From Gnetum montanum (taxonomy: Eukaryota > Streptophyta > Gnetopsida > Gnetales > Gnetaceae): DNA of 64,000 nt. The notes beneath the pieces were generated by a model. The model ran no database searches and was not told the origin of the DNA. It was given only the letters and a program-made list of their open reading frames with translations. This document shows positions 10,945 through 22,690 of the stretch, one piece after another. Made by a program: the position numbers and the translations under genes. Location: contig MNCI01016537.1 of NCBI GenBank assembly GCA_015680685.1, positions 39,690 through 103,689 on the forward strand, read 5' to 3'. Positions within the stretch are counted from its first letter, which is position 1. Each line of letters starts with the position of its first letter.

Positions 10945-11612
10945 TAATTAACCAGTATCTAAGTAGTCCTAACATAAGCATTTGGTCCCACTTTCTACAC
11001 ACGTCTTGAACCCACGTATCCATTGCTAGGTTACCAAACATTATGCTACTAGGCATACCAAGCAATAATGCTGCTAAGATTACCAAGCAAATACGTGTTA
11101 CACTCAAAGTGGTTGTACTGTGTTTAATCTATCTCACTTATCTTACTTAATTGCTTCATTAGTTTAATTACTGGAATTCATTTAATAAATAATTAAAACA
11201 TTTAATAAATTATTAAAAAATTTAATAAATAATTGAAACCATTAAATTCATAAATGGAATATTTAATTTATCCAGCTACAAGGTTGATCATAAAGCTCAT
11301 CTTTATTGCTGCACACACTATCGTGCTCAAGTACAATAATGCTCAAACAAAGATCCATACACTCAATGACTCCTGCTATGGGCATTCTAGACAAATATTC
11401 TAACTCTCAAATGAACAAACTACAACAACTTCTATACTACTAAAATCTCATTACCATAAATGTGGCTAGTAGGCATGTATTTATAGGCAAAATGCGAACA
11501 CTACCTTAATGGGGCCTTGTCAATGCATGATACGATGCATTGACGAGGCCTAGTTGATGAGGTTGCATTGACGAGGCCTTGTCAATGCAGCCAACAAAAC
11601 TGCAACTCATCA
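10945..11612 (-). repeat. RLG-A 5' LTR, truncated
   Basis: Matches positions about 690-1334 of the 3' LTR and ends ACTCATCA at 11612, followed by the target duplication GACCT. About 280 bp of the LTR (U5 side) and the primer-binding site are missing on its left. A U3 segment around 11540-11595 is duplicated relative to the other LTR. The TATA box is at 11475-11487. Confidence 0.88.
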
Positions 11613-11617
11613 GACCT

Positions 11618-14195
11618 GCTAGCTCCATTTGTAAATAAAAAGCAAGTTAGTGCATATGATTATGTAGGAGCTGATTATTAAACCTTTCCATTCAACTAGA
11701 AGAAAAAGAACCATGGAGCTAGGGCCACAAGCATGGGTATTTGTCTTGCATAACATGTTAGTACATGCATAACAACAATCTTAAATTACATGACTTTTCA
11801 TTACATCATCATCAAATAGTCATAAAATTTGGAGATTAGCATTCATTGCAAATATGAAATGGTTTTCATGTTTACTCAAATCTATATCCAATTTGTATCA
11901 TCTAAAACCTTTTCTACAAGACTTATTAATTTTAGATTTCATTAAATAGGCCTAAATCTTACTGGAACCAAAACATGTTTAATATACCATCTAATATCAA
12001 TAGCTCAAATACTTTGTCATAAAACAACTAAACTTCTAGACTTTTAAGTCTATCAAAAACTACATCATGCTGTTACCAAATCTTACTCTTTCTTGCAAAT
12101 GATTATTTCTTTCTTGAAAGAATTATTAATGTTTTATCTAACAAACCTTTATTGAAAATTTTCTAGTTGCTACTTTTTGATATATCATGACATCAAGATA
12201 ATCCATTCATTATTCATATCATCATAAGCCATTTATTTGTCAAAATGAACACATATGAACATATGCAAAACTTTAGAGCCATTTCCAACCACACTTCTTA
12301 ACATCCATAGCTTTTTTCCGAAATAACCAATATCCCTACCAACAACTAAACAAATGTATCTACTATAATAAATGGTCCATCTCCCATTGTCAAATTTGTT
12401 TCTTTATTATTACTTTAAAAACTCATGATAGCTATAAAAATTAAATAGAAAATCAGAACCTACAAATAAATGTGAAAGAAAGATCATCATTCAAAAGCTC
12501 AACATTCATCATGCTAGTATGGGATCCTAGAAGGGTAGTGGATGAGCAAAACAGTAACCTTTTTCTAGTGGCTCTACACAACCTCAAACCCAAGTCTTAC
12601 AACTTGAGAAACAAGCACCTTATTATCACTTCAAGTGGTGTTCCATGAACCTATAAATAAATCTAATTTCTACAAATACTTTGTTGAACCTATGTTGGAT
12701 TTGGATTTCAAATCCATTAACACACATATAAGATTTAGAAGATAAGACATTAAAATAATAAGATTAAAACAAGAAATTTTAAATTATGGAATTCTTAAAA
12801 TGATTGAGGCTCACATACATGAACCAAAATATTTAAACATTGTTCACATTTTATTAGGTTAACTCTTTTTACAAACAATTATCTTGGAAATAAAGAGCAT
12901 AATTATTACATCCAAATTTTTCAAGCTCAAATACAATGTTAGGTGATGATAATACAAATTAATTATCTTATTCTACAAGCCACTTTTCCAATACTAATAC
13001 TTTACATGCATACATTTATTTCAATAATAAAATTTAGTTAATTTAATACATCACTACCATAAATAGTTGTTAACAAATAAGATGTGCATGTAACTACAAT
13101 AATTTTTATTCATAATCAATACAATCAATAATTATTATTATGTAAAATATGCTTATGTGTTTAACGATTGATTTTGTATAGCTTAGAATGATGAATCATG
13201 TATGGGTTATCCTTGCCATGGCACAATATACTAAAAAGTAACCACTAGCCAAATTATTTATAATTATTTATTAGAAGTTTATTAACAAATCATTAATACA
13301 CCTTATTGGAAGGTAATAATGATGTTCTTCTTCCTCAGATTGGGGTCTAGGTAAGAGCCTTTACTATTACATACAGCAAGGGTAAATTGAACAATCACCA
13401 ACAAGTCCCTCCCTTGGTGCTAACTCTATCATAATAATCCATCAATAGTTGACATAACCTCACATCACATCACATTAAATACAATATAATAATATCATCA
13501 TAATTATTGTGTAATGATGGTAGGTAGGTACACAACATAAAACATGACTAGCTACTAAAACTCACATTGCCATCATCTAGACATAACACTTTTCATTCTT
13601 TATTTGATTAATTTTCTTTTCTTATAAGTTATTGTCATTTAGCATTTTTCTACATCCATAATTTTACTAAATAACACTACATCACAAGCATTTTTCTATT
13701 ACTTCATCAAGCTTTAAAATCTATGAAGAGATTGTACTATAGTTTTCCAGGTCTTAATACATCTTTAAAATCATTAATTCGTCTCTTTCCATTACTTAGT
13801 CATAATTCATAATTACTTATTTTTAGAAATCATGGATCAACCATGACTCTTAATAATTCACATTTCTCCTAATCATAATCTATAGTAACCAACTATTACT
13901 GTACCATAACTCATAAGGATGTTAATTATGGACATGACCTATGTCATTGCTAGAATCAACAATTCGAATTACTGGTACAATATCTTTTAATAAGCTTCTA
14001 ATATTTGTACTTTGACCCTATCACTACTCGTAGTGACATATAATTTCTAATTTTATTGTAGATAGTAACTTATGAAGAGCTCATGTTAATAAACCACTAC
14101 TAAAGGTAAATTCATGATAGCTGAAAAATATCATAATTCCCAAAAGTATCAAATGTTGAATTTGCAAAAATTTCCAATATTGCAAAAATGACTAA
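11618..14195. other. Unassigned AT-rich DNA
   Basis: About 2.6 kb without a convincing open frame, tandem repeat or LTR. Microsatellite-like AT stretches occur, and a somewhat GC-richer patch lies near 13320-13430. It could be very old transposon debris or unique intergenic DNA; I cannot tell which. Confidence 0.5.
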
Positions 14196-15043
14196 TAATG
14201 AGTAGTAGAGTAGACCCTACACCTAACTATACAAGTCACAAGCATTCACAAGTGACTGATCATATTCCATGGACTCGAGTAGTGTAGTTCCTATATAGTT
14301 AAATGTGATCATAAGTCATGATCTTTCCAATTAGACCTATGTGACTTTTAGTGCATATGATTAAGTGTAACTGAGATGTATGATTGATGTTGTGTGACCA
14401 TAACCAAAATATTATTAAAATGTTAAAATATTAGAATTTAATCAATATTAACCTAAGTATTAAAAGTAAATCTAATCTAGCCTATGTGATAAGCATTTAG
14501 TCACAACTTATCATACATATCCTAATCTCTTGCTAGCACTGTTGGGTTATCAAGTATCTACTACTGGGATTGGAAAATGCTAACAAGTTTATGCTTAAAT
14601 TTGATCATGAAAATTCATGTAATTATTATGAAATTAAATGTAAATAACTAACTATATGTGCAAAAAGTAAATAAGCAAGGAAAATTAACTTGTAATTAGA
14701 AAAAAACTAAGCTATGTGAGATACTACAATAAATGAGAATTCATTTCAATCTTACTGCTATTCATGAATTATGATCAAGTATAATCCACTTGAATAATAC
14801 TTTGTATAATTACTTCAAAATGTGCTATGGAAATTCACTAATTATTCCAAGTATTACAACAAAAAACTATAAGAGTTTCACTACAAATACTAACCAAACA
14901 GGGTTACAAATACAATTGGTTGTGTATTTATGTAGACATTTATTGTTAGTACATCAACATTGATGTGTCAATGTAATAGATATTACATCGATACTAATTT
15001 GTTAATTTTTTTAACAATTTAGTCAACTAAAAACTACACATCA
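14196..15043 (-). repeat. RLG-C 3' LTR (848 bp)
   Basis: Begins TAATGAGTAGTAGAGTAGAC, with the expected TG changed to TA, and ends CACATCA. It aligns with the RLG-D LTR (56254-57142) across the beginning and the end; after its right end both continue into the same internal sequence. A weak TATA-like sequence is near 14925. Confidence 0.75.
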
Positions 15044-15289
15044 TAAACCCATAATGAAAAAAATTCATCCATGAGTTAATAAAACTAGGATAGAGTTTGT
15101 TTACAAAATGTGTGAGTAGGCTCAACTAACTAACTAACTAGTGCTACATTGCAAAATTTATTTAAAAAATTCACCAATTGAAAAATAACAAAATATTGGA
15201 CACATTTTTTCTTACAAAAATTTTTTTGTAGTATTTACAAAAAATATTTGACGCATGTGTCTTAAGTTGTGCTTAGTGATAGTGATTCT

Positions 15290-18200
15290 TGTAGTGGCTC
15301 CTCATGTCTATGTGATTGATGTGGTTATCCTACTATGACATCCTTTAGCTTAAATTATTTAATTAAAATCTACATTTTCTCCTCTTTTTATCCTAGGATC
15401 ATGGATTGTCTAAGGGAATTTCCCTATATTTGGAGTTGTTAGTAATTCCCAAGAATAGAACAGAGTGAAAAAGAATTCATGTGTGTTGATGAACCAAGCT
15501 TTAAAGTATGTACATTTAATGTCAAATGCCTTTACTAGTTCCTTTAGCTATTAATATTTTATCATTATTTTGGCCAAGTCCTCTGCTACATCTTTTTTAT
15601 CTTTAAATATAGTTCTAAGAACTTCAATATTTATAGTTATGACTTATAACCTTTAAAGTACCTCTTGGTGGAGCTTATGTTCATTATCATGTAGCAAATA
15701 TAAACTAGTCAAATTTTTTCTCAAACTTTGTATCAATTTGGCTAGTGGTTAACATTGCAAGACTTTTGTAGTGTAGATTAGCAAGCTCCATGTATTTGGT
15801 CATCTTCTTAATTTGTAACTCCTTCATTTTGATCTTAGCCTAATTGTAGGTGTTAAAGCCATCAAAGATAGGTTGCCATGTGTCAGCTTGGAGATACTAA
15901 AGGGTTTCATTAATCTTTGCCTTCACCAGTTTAATTTATTTTTCATTAATTTTCTTTTGAAAGTCTACCTAGTTCCTATAGTGATTTTTTATCTTTTCCT
16001 AGTTAAGAGTTATATTTTTCCATGTGGTGATTTTGATGGTATACTTTTATCTAATTACTCTTATGTCCTTCATTGAGAGATTTCTAATCTCTCATACCAA
16101 TCTATAAATATTTTCATTTACCATGGTTAACTACTCTTAGAGATGTTTCAAACATTTTTTCATTTGAATTTTTTCCTTTTAAACCCTCATCAACCTCCTA
16201 TTTTCTTTGGCCAACTCCCACTTTTCTTTCTACACCATGATAATATCCTTGTTTAATTCATTAACCATTACTTTTAACAAGGATGCATCTCACATGGCTC
16301 TCTCCTTCTCCATTTCCGTTTTCTATTTCTTAGCCTTCAATTACGTGAAATCTTCATCCCTTATCAAGTTAAGCTACTGGATTATCATATTGAACAACTA
16401 AGCATGGGGTCACATGAATTCATCAATCAATTTTTGGTTTAGCAACTCTATTCACTGAAGATGGGTTTTAGCCTTAATAAAATTTTCCTTTATTTTGATA
16501 AGTGAAAACTAGATTGTAATGATGTCTTTAGGGATGTAAAAAACATTTGGCATTAATGGCCTAGCACCCACCATTCTATCTAATAGTTCTTCATGTTGAT
16601 CTATGTTCATCCTAGATCTAACAATCCTTGATTCAATACTTGCAGATATTTTCTTGTCTACATCCTAGCAAAGTCTAGTATTAGTGTTGTAAGAATATTT
16701 AGTACTTTTCCAATCCTATCAACCACCACTTTTGTAGTAGTTTCATATCCTTGATATGGCAAGATCACCATAAAGGCCCCATCCCCTTACTCTAGTGTGG
16801 TAAACACTAATATAACATTGCCAAAGATTTTTGGATAAGGTTCATTAGGCAATGTTACTATAATACTTCTAGTAGCAAAGCTAACTTGGATTGTGGCCTA
16901 AATTATTTTGTTGCTAAAGAGGTTTAAGAGAGCATCCTATTATCAGCTAACTAATTTGGCTACTTTTTCAAGGTTGCTCATTGTAGGATGATAATCTCCA
17001 AGTTCTCCAATAGGTACTTGATATGATGCTTATATTTTCTTGATCCTTACTCTAACACTTGAAGTATTTTTTATACTATAATATCTATTGGTGAACATGG
17101 AATCTTCTCCTAAAGCCTAAATGACAACTTATCTTTCATCATCTCTTGCCATGATGCAATTGTGACTATCTAGGGGACATCATTAGAGGAGTGCATGATT
17201 TCTTCTCTTCTACAAAGTTTTTGAATGAGGCATGAAAAGAGAAGTATCTTTTCTTCTTTCTTATTTTCTTTGAAATATTTTTCTATTTCTAGTAAAATGT
17301 ACTATGGTAAGTTAATAGGGAATCGATCATTGAGTGTTATGTAAGCCATTGCCAAGAAGAATGTAACTTTGCTTGGTCATACTATTGGATTGACATGGTA
17401 TGACACAATCTTAAAGTGAATTCTCTTAGCTTAGATAAGCTCATTTTACTCCTCGTTTACCCCATATCATCATTTCATCCATTCCTTCTATCTCTCTACA
17501 TCCAATTTGGTGAATACTTTAGTAATTTTTGTTTCCAAATTTGAAATTCTAAGGACTTTAACAATGGCATTGATGAAATAGGATATGATGATATCCTTTA
17601 TTTTGATTGTTGCATCCCCCTAGTAATTACTCTAGAAGAAATACATCTTTCTTAGGTATCACTCACCACTAGTTAAGATTATTCACCAAATACAAAATGT
17701 TTGTGAATGATCTTAGAATTCCTAGGATGTAAACTCTAGCTATGCTCCAAATTTTGGTTCCTAAAGAATGAAACTCTTGATCTCCTTGGTCTAGATGTTT
17801 TCCAAGTAAGTCTTTGTGAGGATTACTTTAAGGCTAGGTTTCAATCTTGGTGTCTAATCTTTCCTAGATTACCCTATCTTGGTAGAGAAAAATTTCCTAA
17901 CAATGTCTACTATTGGTTCTTTCCTAAGGGATCTCATTGCATGCATCACTTCTAACTCTTATACTTGCTTACATCCACATTCTCATCTTTCAAGGGATAT
18001 CTTTTCCCAATGCTAGAATGGACCACCTATCTTTAGAACTTTCTTGAATGCCATCAGCAATCACATTTATGACAATTATTATTTTTCAAATAATTTTATA
18101 AAATTTTATCCATTTATTGTCCTTGTGGCCTAATATTGGAAAATTCTAGCATTAACACCATTAAAGTGATTGTGGTATGACATTTTGGAGATTCTAAGGT

Positions 18201-18300
18201 AGCTAAACTATATTATTGTTTCATTATTTTCAACTACCTTGAACATTTAGAATTTGGGATTGTTGAAAGATTTCAAATCATAGACTAGGTGTCCCCATGA
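15290..18300 (-). pseudogene. RLG-C 3' ORF with plant-transposon-protein-like domain
   Basis: This copy best shows the N-terminal domain. Around 17180-17400 the minus strand reads FLAMAYITLNDRFPINLP, then EIEKYFKENKKEEKILLFSC and LIQKLCRREEI, separated by few stops. I recall the pattern '...FPCLI.QLC...GV' from the 'putative plant transposon protein' ORFs of angiosperm elements. Next come MMKDKL and DYHPTMSNLEKVAKLVS (about 16960-17140), equivalent to MSHLNE in RLG-A and RLG-D. Then follows a lysine/glutamate-rich coiled-coil middle (about 15800-16900). The C-terminal HDPRIK motif is at about 15400, followed by a frameshift. Function is unknown; the position is that of the Athila env-like gene. 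Confidence 0.65.
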
Positions 18301-18344
18301 CATAGAGCCTAGCTTTGGAAGCTTAGAGGTTTTTAAATGGTCAA

Positions 18345-18421
18345 TATCAGAAGTCTAGATCACTAAATATCATAGTTAGAATTCTCTAATTCTTAGAAAC
18401 AATTAAAAAATTCTCTTGTGT
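18345..18421 (+). pseudogene. CHR-H RNase H, left piece
   Basis: Joining this stretch to 27305 (removing NA-G and one GAATG copy) gives an in-frame plus-strand read through FLETIKKFSC, VNDHRELKF, which fits the end of a chromovirus RNase H. The part left of 18345 cannot be followed, so the rest of the chromovirus pol has been lost or is unrecognisable. Confidence 0.5.
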
Positions 18422-19072
18422 GAATGTGTAGCATCCAAAAACATCGATGGTTGGAACACCAAGAGGTTATCAGGCACACAACCTAACCCTGAATCCATGC
18501 AAGGGCCATGCTGGAGAAAATAGAAATGGGGTATCCTGAATAGTCTTGTTGATCAAATAGGGACTTACGTGGTGTTAAAATGATTGTGTAACACGGGCAT
18601 CGGGTCCAACTCAGCTAGAGCATAGCATAATGTACCGGTCTAAGGACAATGACACAAATGTGCAAATATGTATGAAACAATAAGGAAGTACAAGAATTAT
18701 ACTAAATGCCAAAGAGAAATGCTTGAGAAATGCAATAGAATTTAAGGACAGCAGTGCACCACCCCAAAAGAGGGAGCATGGTTAATTCAAAAAGGTATAC
18801 ACAATGTACCATAGGCATAGTGGGAGCGTAATCATAGCCTCGGTGGAGTTGGGTCGTGAAGTCTGGTGCTCGTTGTGATGAACCATGCCTGCTAGGTTGG
18901 CCACCATAATGTACTATGCAATGTTCTATAGGGCTGTAACGGGGCTGCAGTGGTCTGTGATGTGCAACTCTACCTCTCTATTGGTGTGGTGTGCTCTGGG
19001 TCTCATTTGCCCATGGAGCTCAGTGCCAAGATGCCAAATGTCAACTGCTTAAAAATGCTCACATCCAAGGAA

Positions 19073-19506
19073 TGTTAACTGCTAGGGAATGCCAATAGTC
19101 AAGGAATGCTAATTGCTAGGGAATTCCAACAGTCAAGGAATGCTAACTACTGGGGAATGCCAATAGTTAAGGAATGCTAACTGCTAGGGAATGCCAACAG
19201 TCAAGGAATGCTAACTGCTAAGGAATGCCAACAATTAAGGAATGCTAACTACTAGGGAATGCCAACATTCAAGGAATGCTAATTGCTGGGGAATGCCAAT
19301 AGTCAAGGAATGCTAACTGTTGGGGAATGCTAACCACTGGGGAATGCCAACAATCAAGGAATGCTAACTACTAGGGAATGCCAACAATTAAGGAATGCTG
19401 ACTGCTGGGGAATACCAACAGTCAAGGAATGCTAACTTCTAGGGAATACCAACAATCAAGGAATGCTAACTACTAGGGAATACCAATAGTCAAGGAATGC
19501 TAACTT
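19073..19506. repeat. 34-bp tandem array in NA-G 3' LTR
   Basis: About 12.8 contiguous copies of a 34-bp unit. Each unit is a dimer of two related 17-mers, GGAATGCTAACTGCTAG and GGAATGCCAACAGTCAA. The sister array is at 26452-26808. The repeats have no spacers, so this is not a CRISPR array. Confidence 0.92.
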
Positions 19507-19528
19507 CTAAAACATTGGGGTTCCAATG

Positions 19529-19540
19529 GTATTTATAGGG
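19529..19540 (-). promoter_or_regulatory. TATA box in NA-G 3' LTR
   Basis: The minus strand reads CCCTATAAATACC, placed on the far side of the 34-bp array from U5. The same site is at 26831-26842 in the other LTR. The array therefore lies just downstream of the TATA box and would fall within the transcribed R/U5 region. Confidence 0.65.
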
Positions 19541-19906
19541 CTAGGGTTAGTTCAAAATGTGGATTAGATGCCACATGGTAATGCGGTGGGTGGGACCATG
19601 TTGTCTGCTATGCTCGTTCCATGTTACATGCGAGACATGGAATGCTTGTAGTGTCATAGGATGCCATGCTACACTGCGCTACTCTACACAGTGTGACATG
19701 GTGCTATGTTGTGCTATGCTGCTCAGCATGACATGTGAATCTGCACAAAATGCCATCATTCTAACACTTAGAAAAATTTTGCAAATCTGGCAGTTGGAGC
19801 TGACTACACCCAACACTTTAGAAAAATTTGGGCAAAGTGCCATCATTTTGACACTTAGCCAAATTTGTAGTCATGATGCCAAGATCCAAAATTTTGTGGT
19901 GTTTCA

Positions 19907-21640
19907 ATGGCCCCTCTTTGTTGACGTCTAGAGGAGTGGCCTGAGATACGTTGACAAAGAAATACAAAACACCATAGTAGACATGTCACCAATGTCACTC
20001 ATTGGCACAAGATTGGATGTCATTTTACCATGATCAAGATTGGTATGGAAATAAGGTTATGTTGAGGGACAAGGGGTATAGGCAATGCTAGAGAGATGAA
20101 ATTTAAATGGTGGAAATAAAATGCAAATAGTGGATCATGATGTAAGATGCAAATTCAACATGGCTGACAGTGACCATGGCATGAAGTGGTTTGCCCCTGA
20201 AACATTGACCCCTCATTGGAATGCTTATGAGAGCATCAAAGTCAATCTAAGGCTGGGCCAATTGCGAAGCTACAGTATTGTCAATTTGCTTGGGGATGTT
20301 CTTTTTCCCCTTTTTTTTTGTGAGGTGAACCTTCTTTGGGTTTGGCTTACTATTGAATGTTAGTTGCAAGTTGGCCATCGAGGAGATGGCTTTGTTTCCT
20401 AGGGATGATTCATGTTACATCCACCTAGGCTTTGACCATGCAATAGAGGCTCCCAACACGATGAGTTATGTTACATCGACCATGGGTTCTATAGTTGATA
20501 TGAAGAGAATGCCATATGCATCACAGTGTATATGCATCTTAGGGATGTTTAATCATGAGTATGTGGGATATGAGAGGATATGGGATGATGGAGTGGATGT
20601 GCATAGGTTGTAATGAGGATGAGGGGGATGTGCACTCTTGAGTGGCTTAGCTAGTCCAATCATGCACATCAGAGCAACATGGTAACTTTCTACTGTGATG
20701 AGATGCATCTTTGCATGACCATCTCCAAGGCTTCATCCTACAAACACCACTCCGAGAAGACAAGAAAACCACACAACATGAAATGCAAGCATAAATGCTA
20801 GATGTGAAGATGCTACAAGTGCTAGACATGAAGATGCTATAAATGTGTCAAATGTTGTGCTAGATGCAAGTGCTCAGGAATCCAGTGAAAGTGCCAAGGT
20901 GATGATGTTGCAAGTCCTCTGAAGGCTGCACTAGTGGCAACTGCTTCAAAAGATCAGGACAATGGTAGGAGGCGATGATGTTGTGAGTGCCACCAAGATT
21001 GCATTAATGGCATGTGCTCCAAAAGATTAACAACATGCTAGTTTAAAGTCCTGGTAGACTATGAACACAGTTTAAGGTCCTGGCATACCGTGATGTGTCA
21101 TTTTATAGTCCTAGCTGTCTACTAGATGCTAGTTTAATGTTGTAGCAGATAATGGATATTGTGCCAATTTAACATGATGACCTAAGGATGAGTTGTTATG
21201 CTAATTTAACGTCATGACCCAAGGAAGAGCTATTATGCCAGTTTAACATCATGACCTAAGGATGATTTATGTCATTTTATAGTCATAGCGGACTATCTAT
21301 GCCAGTTTATAGTCATAGCGGACTAGTGCTTACCTTGCTTGTTTAAGGTGCAATGCTGCATGCATAGTCATGCTGTGTGCCTGCAAGATCCTACAAAAAT
21401 CAACTAGAAAGAATAACATCAACTGGAAACTATTGTAAATAGAGTTGAAATGCACAAATGAAAGGAAAGTAGTGCAAAAATTGATAGTTTTAGGCCGTTT
21501 CAGGCCATAGGCTAGTTTAAGGCCTTTTGGGCCATATGTTTTTGTTGTTTTTTTTAAATGCAATGCATAAGCTAAGTAGATGGATGTGTAAACAAAGTAG
21601 AAATGTGTAAACAAAGAAAATTAGTGTGTAAACTAGGTAA
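19907..21640 (-). other. NA-G noncoding 3' interior with motif repeats
   Basis: Starts with the polypurine tract at 19907-19920. No long frame matches any pol domain. At about 21045-21330 there are some eight imperfect copies of a motif like GCCAGTTTAACATCATGAC or CAGTTTATAGTCATAGCGGA. The same motif recurs at 23375-23400 and 24735-24830 inside the coding part. This is where reverse transcriptase and integrase would lie in a complete element. Confidence 0.7.
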
Positions 21641-22690
21641 TCAAGTGAAATGTAAATGCATGAACAAATGCAACCCAAGAAAAAACCAAAAATGCATGGC
21701 CAATGGAGGAAAGGGGTGAGCTAGTGCTTAACGTGTTTTTGGCCAAGGAAAAGTCTTGATCACATAATTTCTTCCTAATCATGTGTGGATTAGGGGATGT
21801 GCAAGGCTTAGGATCCTCTAGGAGGCTGTTGGCTTCAACCACTTGTTCGGGTGTGTTAGCCTTAGGTGCTGCGTTGGTTACCGTAGCTATAACACCAAGA
21901 AACTCCTCTTCCAAAACTTACACCATGTCTATATCATGGATAGTTGAAGAGAAGGAATTATCACCATGGATGATAATTTGACCACCTTTGTATGGAAGGT
22001 GGATTTCTTGGTGGATGGGAGAGGAGACAGCCCTTAGTTGGGCTAACCAAGGCCTACCTAGAATCATGTTGAAACCTNGGCAGGCACCTAGCACATTTTT
22101 GGCCAAGGGAAACTCTTGGTGATATAGTCTCTTCCTAATCAACTATGGATTAGGGGTGTGTAAGGCTTAAGATCCTCTGGGAGGCTATTGGCTTCAACTG
22201 CTCATTTGGGTGTGTTAGCCTTATGTGTTGCATTGGTTGTCGTAGGTGTACCACCAAGAAACTCCTCTTCCAAAACTTGCACCATGTCTATGTCATGGAT
22301 AGTCAATGGGGAAGCATCATCACCATGGATGATGACTTGACCACCTTCGTATGGAAGGTGGATTTCTTGGTGGATGGGATAGGAGATGGCCCTTAGTTGG
22401 GCTAATTAAGGCCTACCTAGAATCATGTTGAAACCTGACATCTCCTTTGTGATAGTGAAATCTGCACTAGTGGGGATTGCTCTCCTGCCATGAAGGCTAA
22501 GTTGATTGTACCTGTAACTATAACACGTGATCTGTTGAAGGATTTTAGACACATGGTTTTAGTTAGCCCGATTTCATCTTCTAGACTTAGTTTGTTGATG
22601 ACAAAGTACAGGACTACGTTTGTTACTACACCATCATTGACATGTACTCTACAGATGGTACACTACCCAACATGAATGCTAATGGATAGT
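21640..22690 (-). pseudogene. NA-G aspartic protease
   Basis: Retropepsin-like. Around 22640 it reads VNDGVVTNVVLYFVINKL, the DG-containing active-site region in altered form. Then come LKSFNRSRVIVTGTINLAFM (about 22480-22540) and the C-terminal MILGRPWLAQLRAVSSPIHQ (about 22000-22070), the conserved ILGRPW loop. The last part is present twice because of a tandem duplication at 21713-22440. The active-site serine/threonine and alanine are gone, so it is unlikely to be active. Confidence 0.75.
21713..22440 (-). repeat. Direct duplication of about 360 bp in NA-G protease
   Basis: 21713-22077 and 22080-22440 align along their whole length (shared GGCCTACCTAGAATCATGTT and TTCTTGGTGGATGGGA), with roughly 12-15% differences. 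A single N at 22078 lies exactly at the joint. Either the element carries a true old duplication, or two diverged copies of the same stretch were placed side by side by the assembler. Confidence 0.8.

Larger units (their letters stand above)
412..11612 (-). mobile_element. RLG-A: Athila-like Ty3/gypsy retrotransposon, decayed
   Basis: A nearly full-length LTR retrotransposon read on the minus strand: 5' LTR at the right, then gag, protease, reverse transcriptase, RNase H, integrase, an extra 3' ORF, polypurine tract and 3' LTR at the left. Both outer ends are TGATGAGT/ACTCATCA-type LTR termini, and the 5-bp target duplication GACCT is present at 407-411 and 11613-11617, so the outer borders are exact. 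The 5' LTR has lost its U5 end and the primer site, through a rearrangement at about 10860-10945. Many in-frame stops and frameshifts make it non-functional. The FMDDF polymerase motif, the short-spaced zinc knuckle and the 3' ORF place it near Athila rather than the chromoviruses. Confidence 0.93.
14196..18340 (-). mobile_element. RLG-C: 3' part of an Athila-like element
   Basis: A minus-strand fragment made of a 3' LTR (14196-15043), a worn polypurine tract and the 3' ORF. Gag and pol are absent: at about 18340 the sequence changes to plus-strand RNase H of CHR-H, so the element was cut off at an unknown recombination point. Its LTR is closest to that of RLG-D (shared start GTAGAGTAGACCCTA). 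The right LTR and target duplication are not in the window. Confidence 0.75.
18427..19906 (-). repeat. NA-G 3' LTR (1480 bp)
   Basis: Begins TGTAGCATCCAAAAAC and ends GGTGTTTCA. It is followed at 19907 by a purine tract (minus strand AGAGGGGCCAT), which identifies it as the 3' LTR. It contains the 34-bp array at 19073-19506, a TATA box and a short version of the 35-bp repeat at about 19660-19740. The open frame 19557-19931 runs through LTR and tract and is not a gene. Confidence 0.9.

Noticed and set aside
11618-14195. Additional LTR pair or rRNA/tRNA gene in this stretch
   Set aside because: I searched for TG...CA ends, TATA boxes, primer sites and tRNA boxes and found no consistent set.
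19073-19506. Regular repeats that might suggest a CRISPR array
   Set aside because: Units are contiguous and dimeric with no unique spacers; they lie inside a retrotransposon LTR of a plant genome.
19557-19931. 124-codon plus-strand open frame
   Set aside because: It runs antisense through the NA-G LTR and polypurine tract; cysteine-rich content comes from the 35-bp GC-rich repeats. The homologous stretch 26859-27062 is also just LTR.
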